This document shows, one piece after another, positions 37,375-45,475 of a DNA stretch of 64,000 nt. How positions within the stretch are numbered: position 1 is the stretch's first letter; the number at the start of each line of letters is the position of its first letter. This DNA is from Alsobacter ponti. Its GTDB lineage: Bacteria > Pseudomonadota > Alphaproteobacteria > Rhizobiales > Beijerinckiaceae. The notes beneath the pieces were generated by a model. That model saw only the letters and a program-made list of their open reading frames with translations, made no database searches and had not been told where the DNA came from. The stretch is from contig NZ_JANCLU010000012.1 of assembly GCF_024294805.1 (NCBI RefSeq), positions 91,708-155,707 of the forward strand. The letters are read 5' to 3'. The position numbers and the translations under genes are program-made.

Positions 37375-39240
37375 ATGCCCCGTGACCTGGACGCGCTGAA
37401 GCGTCCCCAGACGACGGTCCACCTCGACAGGGCCGCGCTCGCGCGGCTCTACGCCCTGCTGTGGCCTCGCGACGACCCGCCGTTCCGGGCGCGCTTCGGG
37501 CTGACCATCGCGCTGATGTCGGGCGCGGCGGCGCTCAACGCCATCGTGCCGCTGCTCTTCGCCTCGGCGGTCGACGGGTTCTCCGGCCGCGCCGAGCCCT
37601 GGATGGCGCCGGTGGCGATCATCGGGGCCTATGTGGCGCTGCAATGGCTGTCGCGCGTGATGAACGAGTCGCGCTGGTCGCTCTACGGGCCCATCGAGCA
37701 GCGCCTGCAACGATCGCTCGCCCGGCGCGCCATGGCGCATTTGCACGGCCTGTCGCTGTCGTTCCACCTCGGCCGGCGGACGGGTCAGATCAGCCGCATC
37801 CTCGACAACGGGCTGAGCGGGCTGCGCGAGCTGCTGTTCGACTCCGTGTTCCTCATCCTGCCGCTGGCCGCCGAGATCGTGTTCGTGGCGGCGGTGATGA
37901 TGGTTCGCGTCGACGCGGTGTTCGCGACCGTGCTGCTCGTCACGCTGGCCATCTACGGCGCCATCCTCGTCATCGGCTCGGAATGGCTGCGCTCGAAGCA
38001 ACGCCGCGCCGTCGCGCAGGGGGCCATCGCCCACGGCGAGGCGGTGGACAGCCTCATCAACTACGAGACGGTGAAGTATTTCGGCAACGAGGAGCACGTC
38101 ACCAGCCGCTACGACCGCAGCTTGGCGGAGGTCGAGCGGCTCACGGTCGCCTCGCTGCGCTTCCGCAGCCTGCTCGGCGTCGCGCTGTCGACGGTGCTGG
38201 TGTCCGGCATGGCGGCGATCCTGTTCCTGGCCGCCGCGCGGCTCTCGGCGGGGTCGATCAGCCTGGGCGACTTCGTGCTCGTCAACGCCTACATGTTGCA
38301 GCTCATCCGCCCGATGGAGCGGCTGGGGCAGCTTTATCGCGCCCTGAAACAGTCCTTCGCCGACCTCGAGCAGCTGCTCCAGCTGCTGGAGGAGACGCCC
38401 GAGGTCGGTGACCGGCCCGGAGCGGTCGAGCTGCCGCCCGGGCGCGGCGCCATTGCCTTCGAGCATGTCGGGTTCGGCTACGGCAAGGGCAGGGGGACGC
38501 TGGAGGAGATCGACTTCGCCGTGCCGCCCGGCGCGAAGGTGGCGCTGGTCGGGCCGACGGGGGCGGGCAAGTCGACCGTGGCGCGGCTGCTGTTTCGCTT
38601 CTACGACCCCCAGGCGGGCCGCATCGTCGTCGACGGGCGCGACATCAGGGACGTCACCCAGGCCAGCCTGCGGGCGGCCATCGCGGTGGTGCCGCAGGAC
38701 ACCGTGCTGTTCAACGACACCATCGGCTACAATATCGGCTTCGGCAGGCCCGGCGCCGGGCAGGCGGAGATCGAGGCGGCGGCGAGGGCGGCCGAGCTGC
38801 ACGACTTCATCGCCGCCCTGCCGGACGGCTACGCCACGCTGGTGGGCGAGCGCGGGCTGAAGCTCTCGGGCGGCGAGAAGCAGCGCGTCGCCATCGCCCG
38901 CGCCGTGCTCAAGAACCCCCGCATCTTCATCCTGGACGAGGCCACCTCGGCGCTCGACAGCGCCACCGAGAAGGCCGTGCAGGAGAACCTGGCGCGGGTC
39001 TGCCGGGGCACGACGACGCTGGTCATCGCCCATCGGCTCTCCACCGTCGTCGACGCCGACATCATCCTGGTGCTGGAAGGCGGACGGATCGTCGAGCAGG
39101 GCGACCATGCGACGCTGCTGCGCCGGGGCGGCCTGTACGCGACGCTGTGGCGGCGGCAGGCCGAGACGCCCGGAACGGGGGAGGTCGACGAGGGCGTGGA
39201 GACGAACGAGGCCCTTGAAAAGAAAGAGGCCGCCCGGTGA
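37375..39240 (+). CDS. Atm1/HMT1-type ABC exporter (fused membrane and ATPase domains)
   Basis: A 621-aa half-transporter: six-helix membrane domain (about 40-315) and an ATPase with Walker A GPTGAGKS (393-400), signature LSGGEKQRVAIARA and Walker B IFILDEATSALD. The NYETVKYFGNEEH stretch (229-241) is typical of the Atm1/HMT1 group, which exports glutathione-linked or sulfur-containing species for Fe-S assembly and heavy-metal tolerance. The charged C-terminal tail is variable. The gene is divergent from ade. Confidence 0.93.
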   Translation: MPRDLDALKRPQTTVHLDRAALARLYALLWPRDDPPFRARFGLTIALMSGAAALNAIVPLLFASAVDGFSGRAEPWMAPVAIIGAYVALQWLSRVMNESRWSLYGPIEQRLQRSLARRAMAHLHGLSLSFHLGRRTGQISRILDNGLSGLRELLFDSVFLILPLAAEIVFVAAVMMVRVDAVFATVLLVTLAIYGAILVIGSEWLRSKQRRAVAQGAIAHGEAVDSLINYETVKYFGNEEHVTSRYDRSLAEVERLTVASLRFRSLLGVALSTVLVSGMAAILFLAAARLSAGSISLGDFVLVNAYMLQLIRPMERLGQLYRALKQSFADLEQLLQLLEETPEVGDRPGAVELPPGRGAIAFEHVGFGYGKGRGTLEEIDFAVPPGAKVALVGPTGAGKSTVARLLFRFYDPQAGRIVVDGRDIRDVTQASLRAAIAVVPQDTVLFNDTIGYNIGFGRPGAGQAEIEAAARAAELHDFIAALPDGYATLVGERGLKLSGGEKQRVAIARAVLKNPRIFILDEATSALDSATEKAVQENLARVCRGTTTLVIAHRLSTVVDADIILVLEGGRIVEQGDHATLLRRGGLYATLWRRQAETPGTGEVDEGVETNEALEKKEAAR

Positions 39241-39251
39241 TCCGAGCGGCC
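39228..39251 (+). terminator. Hairpin overlapping the ABC exporter stop codon
   Basis: GGCCGCCCGG (39228-39237) pairs with CCGAGCGGCC (39242-39251) with one mismatch around the 4-nt loop TGAT, which contains the stop codon. This G/C-rich stem could terminate or stabilise the mRNA. No U-run follows. It directly abuts the possible small RNA. Confidence 0.45.
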
Positions 39252-39330
39252 CAAGTCAAGGGAGGAAACGCCCTAGGAGGGCAACCCCAAAATGGCCCAG
39301 CTCGTTGTGCGGTGCAACGTAAGAAGTCGG
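39252..39330 (+). ncRNA. Possible mmgR/suhB-like small RNA
   Basis: The segment reads CAAGTCAAGGGAGGAAACGCCC then TAGGAGGGCAACCCCA: an AGGG/CCCT hairpin with purine-rich GGAGGAAACG loop followed by a second GGAGGG element. As I recall, the alphaproteobacterial mmgR/suhB RNA family has a similar purine-rich GGGAGGAAACGCCC-type core; this is memory, not a search. No clear U-tract terminator is visible, and the 5' end would fall inside the transporter's terminal hairpin, so it could be only a 3'-UTR element. Confidence 0.3.
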
Positions 39331-39699
39331 GCGGCAGGCATGCGCATTTCGCATGGCTTATGAGGATTTCGGCCAAGAACGCCCGAAAGCTCTGCGTCAA
39401 ACGCGGATGGTTCCGTGTGCAACTATCTCCGCGTGCTGCGCCGAATGGCCGAAATCGTGCTGAAAACGACCTGAAAGGCTGAATTCGACGGCTTTCAGTC
39501 CTCACTTCGCCCCGAAAATCGCCTGAGCGAGCTCGGGCAGGCAATTCGGCCAGACTATGTGCGCCGCAGCACAGCGCGAGCTTTGCGGTAAGGGCGTGTG
39601 CCATGGCCGGTGCGTCGCCCGCCTCGGCGGGCTCGCCCCGGCTCAGCTTGCCGCCGCGCCGTGGCGCGCCCATGATCGTGCTCCGGCTCCGGATCATCC
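39331..39699. other. Gap before the TIM-barrel gene
   Basis: I see no gene here. The start has TGC-GGT-GCA (within 39300-39320, TTGTGCGGTGCAAC), resembling the TGC-N3-GCA half-site spacing of PhaR phasin repressors, but no phasin gene follows. Short inverted repeats occur near 39395-39490. No clear promoter for the next gene could be picked. Confidence 0.4.
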
Positions 39700-40413
39700 A
39701 TGCGACCCGATTTCATCTTCATGCTGACGCGCGACGACCGCACCGTGCCGGACGCGCGGGAGCTGCTGCCGCAGGTCGTGAAAGCCGGCGTCACACGCAT
39801 CGGTTTCAAGGACGTCGGAATACCGCTGTCGGAACTGCGGACTCTTGTGGCTGAAATGCGCGGTCACGGCGTTGAAACCTATATGGAAGTTGTCAGTCTC
39901 GATACGTCTTCCGAGCTGAAATCCGCCGAGGCGGCGCTTGAACTGGGCGTCGACTGGCTGCTCGGCGGGGTGCGGCCGGAGGCTGTGCTGAAGGTGATCG
40001 TCGGCTCGGGGTTGCGCTACTGCCCGTTCCCCGGCCGGGTCGTCGGCCACCCCAGCGTGCTGGAGGGACCGCCCGGGAACATCGTCGCCAGCGCCCGCGA
40101 CATCGCCGCCATGGAGGGCGTCCATGGCCTCGACCTGCTGGCCTGGCGCTTCGCCGGGGACGCGCCGGCCCTCGTCGAAGCCGTCTGCCGCGCCGTCGAC
40201 AAGCCGGTCATCGTCGCCGGGTCGATCGACCGGGCCGAACGCATCGCGGCCGTGGCGCGGGCCGGCGCGCACGCCTTCACCATCGGCACGGCGGCGCTCG
40301 ACGCCGTGTTCCCGGCGCGCTCGAAAAAACTCGAGCACCAGATTGAATTCATTCATGCTTGCCTGGAGAATGCGGGCCGGCCCGATCCCCGTTCCAGTCA
40401 GGTTCCAGCATGA
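39700..40413 (+). CDS. Predicted TIM-barrel protein of unknown function (HisA-like)
   Basis: A 237-aa protein with a repeating strand-helix pattern: FIFMLTRDDRTVPDARELLPQVVKAGVTRIGFKDVG, VETYMEVVSLDTSSE, GVDWLLGGV, KPVIVAGSIDRAERIAAVARAGAHAFTIGTAAL. The last part is the phosphate-binding half of HisA/ThiG-like (beta/alpha)8 barrels. I do not recognise a characterised homologue. The stop overlaps the ATG of the next gene (ATGA), so it probably acts in one pathway with that sugar-type dehydrogenase, perhaps carbohydrate or polyol breakdown. Confidence 0.75.
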   Translation: MRPDFIFMLTRDDRTVPDARELLPQVVKAGVTRIGFKDVGIPLSELRTLVAEMRGHGVETYMEVVSLDTSSELKSAEAALELGVDWLLGGVRPEAVLKVIVGSGLRYCPFPGRVVGHPSVLEGPPGNIVASARDIAAMEGVHGLDLLAWRFAGDAPALVEAVCRAVDKPVIVAGSIDRAERIAAVARAGAHAFTIGTAALDAVFPARSKKLEHQIEFIHACLENAGRPDPRSSQVPA

Positions 40414-41459
40414 CTCTCCCCTGCATCGCCCGCCCGCATCGCGTCGCCATCGTCGGCCTGGGGATGGCCCACAAGCCCCATCTCCAAGGCCTGCGCGACC
40501 TCGCCCCAACCGTCTCGATCGCCGCCTGCTACGCGCCGAGCCCGGAGCGCCGGGCCGCCTTCGCCGCCGCCAATCCCGACCTAGCCATCGTCGACAGCCT
40601 CGATAAGGCGCTGGGCGACCCCTCGGTCGACACCGTGCTCGTGCTGACCCCGCCGGCCACCCACCTCGAACTGGTCAAGCGTTGCGCCGAGGCCGGCAAG
40701 CACGTCCTCCTCGAGAAGCCCGTCGAAACCCAGACCGGCAAGGCGGCCGAACTCGTCGCCGCCATGGAAAGGGCCGGGCGCAAGCTCGGCATCATGTTCC
40801 AGATGCGCTTCCGCCCCGCCTCGCTGCGCCTGGCTTCGGTGATCGCGGCGGGCGAACTGGGCGAACTTGTCTCGGCGTCCGCCAGGGTGCGCTGGTGGCG
40901 GACCGCCGAGTACTACGCGCAGCCCGGCCGTGGCATGAAGGCCCGCGACGGTGGCGGCGTGCTGCTGACCCAGGCCATCCACACGCTCGACCTGTTCCAG
41001 AGCCTCACCGGCCCCATCGTGGAGGTTTCCGGCTTCGCCGCGACCTCGAAGCTGCGCCGCATCGACACGGAGGACGTCGCCGGGGCCGCCGTGCGCTTCG
41101 CCAACGGCGCGATCGGAACCATCGACGCGACGACGGTCGCCTATCCGGGCTTCCCCGAGACCATCGAATGGGCGGGATCGAAGGCGACCGCGGTGCTCAC
41201 CAACAAGGGTCTGGACGTGTTCTGGCAGGACGGAAGGCGCGAGGAGATGGCGAGCGATGTCGGCGCTGGAGGCGGCGCGGACCCCATGGCGTTCTCGCAC
41301 GAGTCCCACCGCGACTGCTTCGCCGACCTGCTGCAGGCCATCGACGAAGGCCGCGAGCCGCGCGTCAGCGGCCGCGAGGCGCTGAAGGTGCATCGCCTCA
41401 TCGACGCGATCCTCGCGTCCTCGGAGCAGCGCCGGGCGGTTGCGATCGAAACCGATTGA
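40410..41459 (+). CDS. Gfo/Idh/MocA-family NAD(P)-dependent oxidoreductase
   Basis: A 349-aa protein with an N-terminal Rossmann fold (HRVAIVGLGMAHKPHLQGL; DTVLVLTPPATHLELVKRCAEAGKHVLLEKPVETQ, with EKP typical of the family) and a C-terminal alpha/beta domain (GVLLTQAIHTLDLFQSLTG with the conserved His). Members oxidise or reduce sugars, inositols and related compounds. Its substrate is unknown. It is translationally coupled to the TIM-barrel gene. Confidence 0.92.
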   Translation: MTLPCIARPHRVAIVGLGMAHKPHLQGLRDLAPTVSIAACYAPSPERRAAFAAANPDLAIVDSLDKALGDPSVDTVLVLTPPATHLELVKRCAEAGKHVLLEKPVETQTGKAAELVAAMERAGRKLGIMFQMRFRPASLRLASVIAAGELGELVSASARVRWWRTAEYYAQPGRGMKARDGGGVLLTQAIHTLDLFQSLTGPIVEVSGFAATSKLRRIDTEDVAGAAVRFANGAIGTIDATTVAYPGFPETIEWAGSKATAVLTNKGLDVFWQDGRREEMASDVGAGGGADPMAFSHESHRDCFADLLQAIDEGREPRVSGREALKVHRLIDAILASSEQRRAVAIETD

Positions 41460-41483
41460 CTGGCCGATAAAGGAGGGCGCGGC

Positions 41484-41876
41484 ATGGACCGGTTCACGGG
41501 CGGCTGCCTGTGCGGGAACGTCAGGTTCGTGGCGTCGGGCCGCCCCTACCGGGTCGGCCTTTGCCACTGCCTCGACTGCCGGAAGCATCACGGCGCGCTC
41601 TTCCACGCCTCCGCGATCTTCCCGCAGGAGGCGGTGACCGTTGAAGGCGAGACGCGCGACTACGCCGGGCGGTTCTTTTGCCCCCGGTGCGGCTCGTCCG
41701 TCTTCGCCCGCACCGCCGACGAAGTCGAGGTGAACCTGGGCTCCCTCGACGCCCCCGACCAGCTGACGCCGACCTACGAGAACTGGACGATCAGGCGGGA
41801 GTCCTGGCTGCCGCCCTTTCCGCTGCGACATCGCTACGAGCGCGATCGCGATCCCGCGAGCCGCTTCGAGGATTAG
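41484..41876 (+). CDS. GFA-family zinc protein (CENP-V/GFA domain)
   Basis: A 130-aa protein with the full zinc-binding set of the GFA fold: C8-x-C10 (GGCLCG), C27-x-C29-x2-C32 (CHCLDC) and C66-x2-C69 (CPRCGS). The family is named after glutathione-dependent formaldehyde-activating enzyme, but most members have unproven activity. A perfect AGGAGG site precedes the ATG. It follows the dehydrogenase by 24 bp. Confidence 0.93.
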   Translation: MDRFTGGCLCGNVRFVASGRPYRVGLCHCLDCRKHHGALFHASAIFPQEAVTVEGETRDYAGRFFCPRCGSSVFARTADEVEVNLGSLDAPDQLTPTYENWTIRRESWLPPFPLRHRYERDRDPASRFED

Positions 41877-41887
41877 CGCGCCCGCTT

Positions 41888-42580
41888 TTAGAGATCGACG
41901 CCGTCGATCAGCGGCGTCGGCGAGGCGAACACAGCGAGGCGATCCGGCTCGATCCGGACGTCGTTGCCGGCGATCTCGACGCCGTGCTCGCGCAACTGCG
42001 CGAAGGCGCGCGACAGGTGTTCGCCCGTCATCCCGAGCCGCGAGGCCAGCACGGCCTTGCCGATCCCCAGGGTGAAGCTGGTCATGCCGGCGAACCGGCT
42101 TTCCGTCAGCAACCAGTTGGCCAGCCGCTCCGTGGCGCTGCGCAGGCGCTGGTTCTTCAGCTCCTTCATCACGTCCCGGTAGCGGATGGCGAGCTCGTAT
42201 CCGGCCGCCGCCGCGAAGCTGGCGTCCGAGGCGATGGCGTCCCGAACGGTCTGGGCCGACATCGACAGCACGCGCGAGGGCATGCTGGTGCGCACGGAAT
42301 TGAGCTGGACCTGGTCCAGCCACACGGCGGCGAGGATGAACGCGGCCGGGGGGCGGAGGAAGGTCACGATCACGCGCTTGCCGTTGCTTTCCGAGAAGGC
42401 CTCGGCGAGCCCGCCGAGCAGCACGAAGAGGCTTGAGGGCTTCTCGCCCTCGCGCACCAGCACCGTTCCCGGCTGCACGTCGGAGATCACGGCATCGGCG
42501 GTGACCCGGTCGAACGCGGCGTCGGAGATGCCGCGAAACAGGGGAAATCCCTTGATCAAATAGGCGTCGCTGGCGCGCAT
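41888..42580 (-). CDS. Crp/Fnr-family regulator divergent from narK (Dnr/NarR-like)
   Basis: A 230-aa protein. The ATG at 42580 follows GGGGAGA. A sensor beta roll (LFRGISDAAFDRVTADAVISDVQPGTVLVREGEKPSSLFVLLGGLAEAFSESNGKRVIVTFLRP) is followed by a long helix and a winged helix-turn-helix (GKAVLASRLGMTGEHLSRAFAQLREHGVEI). The recognition helix E..SR matches FNR/Dnr-type readers of TTGAT-N4-ATCAA. It has no N-terminal cysteine cluster, so it would sense NO, nitrite or redox state indirectly like Dnr, NNR or NarR rather than oxygen. It faces narK across a gap containing such a site. Confidence 0.9.
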   Translation of the reverse strand: MRASDAYLIKGFPLFRGISDAAFDRVTADAVISDVQPGTVLVREGEKPSSLFVLLGGLAEAFSESNGKRVIVTFLRPPAAFILAAVWLDQVQLNSVRTSMPSRVLSMSAQTVRDAIASDASFAAAAGYELAIRYRDVMKELKNQRLRSATERLANWLLTESRFAGMTSFTLGIGKAVLASRLGMTGEHLSRAFAQLREHGVEIAGNDVRIEPDRLAVFASPTPLIDGVDL

Positions 42581-42637
42581 GTGCCGCCGTCTCCCCGAGA
42601 GAGTGTTTTGATATATGTTGGATCGTCCGAAAAAACG

Positions 42638-42651
42638 TTGATGTGCATCAA
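42638..42651. promoter_or_regulatory. FNR/Dnr-type site upstream of narKGHJI
   Basis: TTGATGTGCATCAA is a perfect match to TTGAT-N4-ATCAA. It ends 51 bp before the narK ATG and 57 bp from the divergent regulator ATG, in a 122-bp gap. If it sits at -41.5, transcription of narK would start near 42686. GGAGG at 42693-42697 is the narK ribosome-binding site. The site could be read by FNR/FixK or by the adjacent regulator. Confidence 0.85.
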
Positions 42652-42702
42652 TGAGACCATCCGCGAACTCGGTGAAGTTAGGGCAGCACAACGGAGGCTG
42701 CC

Positions 42703-45447
42703 ATGGATTCGGCAAAGGGGGCGGGTCGCGCTCTGTGGATGTCGACCTTCGCGTTCACCATCTGCTTCGCGGTCTGGACGATCTTCTCCATCATCGGCAT
42801 TCAGATCAAAAAGGATCTGGGACTCACCGATACCCAGTTCGGCCTGCTCGTCGGCACGCCGATCCTGACGGGATCGCTGATCCGCCTGATCCTCGGCATC
42901 TGGGCCGACCAGTACGGCGGCCGCGTCGTCCTGACATTGACGATGCTGGCGGCCGCGGTGATGACCGCGCTGCTCGCCTTCGCCTACGACTACACGACCT
43001 TCCTGCTGGCCGCGCTGGGCGTCGGCATCTCGGGCGGCTCGTTCTCCATCGGCATCGCCTACGTGGCGAAGTTCTTCCCCAAGGAGAAGCAGGGCACCGC
43101 GCTCGGCATCTTCGGGGCGGGCAATGTCGGCGCGGCCGTCACCAAGTTCCTGGCCCCGACGGTCATGGTCTCCTTCGGCTGGCAGGCGGTCGCGTATGTG
43201 TGGGCGGCCGCCCTGGCGCTGACGGCCATCGCATTCTTCCTGACGACGGACGACGACCCCGATCTGGAGCGCCGCCGCGCCACGGGGGCGAAGCCCGAGT
43301 CGCTCGCCGCGATGATGGAGCCGCTGAAGAACATCCAGGTCTGGCGCTTCTCGCTCTACTACTTCTTCGTGTTCGGCGGCTTCGTCGCGCTGGCGCTGTG
43401 GCTGCCCCGCTACCTGATCGGCGTCTACGGGCTCGACATCGCGACCGCCGGCATGGTCGGCGCGGCCTACTCCATCCCGGCCTCGGTCTTCCGGGCCTAT
43501 GGCGGCCACCTGTCGGACAGGTACGGCGCGCGGACCATCATGTACTGGACCTTCATGGTCTCGGTGGCGTGCACTTTCGTGCTGTCCTACCCGCCGACCC
43601 AATACGTGATGGAGGGCATCACCGGGCCGGTTGCGTTCCACACGCGGCTGGGCATTGGCGGCTTCATGATCGTCGCCTCCGTCCTCGGCTTCTTCATGAG
43701 CCTGGGCAAGGCGGCGGTGTACAAGCACATCCCGGTTTACTACCCGGACCGCGTCGGCGCGGTAGGCGGCGTCGTCGGTCTTGTCGGCGGCCTGGGCGGC
43801 TTCGTGCTTCCGATCGCCTTTGGCGTCCTGAACGACCTGACGGGCGTCTGGCAGAGCTGCTTCTGGCTGCTCTTCGCGATCGCGCTCGTCTCGCTGACCT
43901 GGATGCACTTCGCCATCCGCCAGATGGAGCGCGAGGCGCTGGAGGCGGGGGTGCCGGCCGGCAAGCTGCCGGAACTGCCCGAGATGCAGCCGATCCACGG
44001 CAAGGCGCAGGAGGGCGTGCTCGCGGCGCACGGCGCGATCCAGGACTGGCGTCCCGAGGACAAGACGTTCTGGGACACCAAGGGCCGCGCCATCGCGCGC
44101 CGGAACCTGTGGATCTCGGTGCCCTGCCTGCTGCTGTCCTTCGCGGTCTGGATGGTGTGGTCGGTGGTGGTGGCCAAGCTTCCCGCCGTCGGCTTCGCCT
44201 TCACGAACGACCAGCTGTTCTGGCTGGCCGCGATGCCGGGGCTGTCCGGCGCGCTGCTGCGCATCGTCTACAGCTTCCTGCCGGCGATCTTCGGCGGGCG
44301 CCTGTGGACGACGCTGTCGACGTGGTCGCTGCTGCTGCCGGCGGTCGGCATGGGCTTCGCGGTCCAGAGCCCGGACACGCCCTACTGGATCTTCCTGCTG
44401 CTGGCGCTGCTGTGCGGCCTGGGCGGCGGCAACTTCGCCTCGTCGATGGCCAACATCTCCTTCTTCTTCCCGAAGGCGGAGAAGGGCCACGCGCTGGCGA
44501 TCAACGCCGGGCTCGGCAATCTCGGCGTCAGCGTCGTGCAGTTCGTCGTGCCTCTGGCGATCACCACGGGCGTGTTCGGCGCGCTCGGCGGCGCTCCCCA
44601 GACGGGAACGGCCGGCGGCGTCGCCACCACGCTGTGGCTGCAGAACGCGGGCTTCGTGTTCGTGCCGTTCATCGTCGCCTCGGCCTTCGCGGCCTGGTTC
44701 GGCATGAACGACATCGCGACCATGAAGGCGAGCTTCGCCGACCAGGCGGTGATCTTCCGTCGCACCCACAACTGGGTGATGTGCTGGCTCTACACCGGCA
44801 CGTTCGGCTCGTTCATCGGCTTCTCGGCGGCGTTCCCGCTGCTCGCCAAGGTGCTGTTCCCCGACGTCAACGCCCTCCAGTACGCGTTCCTCGGGCCGCT
44901 GGTCGGCGCCGTGGCCCGCGCGGGGTCGGGCAAAGCCTGCGACCGCATCGGCGGCGGGCGCATCACGCTGTGGGTGTTCATCGCCATGAGCCTCGGCGTG
45001 CTGGGCGTGCTCTATGCGATCGGCATCAAGGGCCAGCCCATCGCCTTCCCGGTGTTCTTCGCGAGCTTCCTGTTCCTGTTCGCGGCCACCGGCGTGGGCA
45101 ACGCGTCCACCTTCCAGATGATCCCCGCGATCATGCGCAAGGAAGTGGCGCGGCTGGAGCCTGGCATGACGCCGGCCGAGCGCATCCGGCAGTCCGACAA
45201 GGAGGCGGCGGCCATCATCGGCTTCACCTCGGCGGTCGCGGCGTTCGGGGCGTTCTTCATCCCCAAGAGCTTCGGCAGCTCCATCGCCCTGACGGGCGGA
45301 GCCGAGGCGGCGCTCTACGGCTTCCTCGCCTTCTATCTCAGTTGCATCGCGATCACGTGGTTCGTCTACACGCGGCGCGGCGGACTGCTGTTCGACGTGG
45401 AGCGTGGCGGTCCCTCGGGACCGGCCGCCTTCAAGCCCGCCGCCTGA
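42703..45447 (+). CDS. narK: Nitrate/nitrite transporter, NarK1-NarK2 fusion
   Basis: A 914-aa protein made of two MFS transporters: NarK1-like (about 1-430) and NarK2-like (about 465-914), joined by a hydrophilic linker (EMQPIHGKAQEGVLAAHGAIQDWRPEDKTFWDTKG). Each half has nitrate-signature glycine-rich helices (GISGGSFSIGIAYVAKFFPKEKQGTALGIFGAGNVGAA; CGLGGGNFASSMANISFFFPKAEKGHALAINAGLGN). In Paracoccus a similar fusion combines proton-linked nitrate uptake with nitrate/nitrite exchange. It leads the nar operon; narG begins 28 bp later. Confidence 0.97.
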   Translation: MDSAKGAGRALWMSTFAFTICFAVWTIFSIIGIQIKKDLGLTDTQFGLLVGTPILTGSLIRLILGIWADQYGGRVVLTLTMLAAAVMTALLAFAYDYTTFLLAALGVGISGGSFSIGIAYVAKFFPKEKQGTALGIFGAGNVGAAVTKFLAPTVMVSFGWQAVAYVWAAALALTAIAFFLTTDDDPDLERRRATGAKPESLAAMMEPLKNIQVWRFSLYYFFVFGGFVALALWLPRYLIGVYGLDIATAGMVGAAYSIPASVFRAYGGHLSDRYGARTIMYWTFMVSVACTFVLSYPPTQYVMEGITGPVAFHTRLGIGGFMIVASVLGFFMSLGKAAVYKHIPVYYPDRVGAVGGVVGLVGGLGGFVLPIAFGVLNDLTGVWQSCFWLLFAIALVSLTWMHFAIRQMEREALEAGVPAGKLPELPEMQPIHGKAQEGVLAAHGAIQDWRPEDKTFWDTKGRAIARRNLWISVPCLLLSFAVWMVWSVVVAKLPAVGFAFTNDQLFWLAAMPGLSGALLRIVYSFLPAIFGGRLWTTLSTWSLLLPAVGMGFAVQSPDTPYWIFLLLALLCGLGGGNFASSMANISFFFPKAEKGHALAINAGLGNLGVSVVQFVVPLAITTGVFGALGGAPQTGTAGGVATTLWLQNAGFVFVPFIVASAFAAWFGMNDIATMKASFADQAVIFRRTHNWVMCWLYTGTFGSFIGFSAAFPLLAKVLFPDVNALQYAFLGPLVGAVARAGSGKACDRIGGGRITLWVFIAMSLGVLGVLYAIGIKGQPIAFPVFFASFLFLFAATGVGNASTFQMIPAIMRKEVARLEPGMTPAERIRQSDKEAAAIIGFTSAVAAFGAFFIPKSFGSSIALTGGAEAALYGFLAFYLSCIAITWFVYTRRGGLLFDVERGGPSGPAAFKPAA

Positions 45448-45475
45448 CGTCCCGGATCCAACAAGGCCTTCGATC

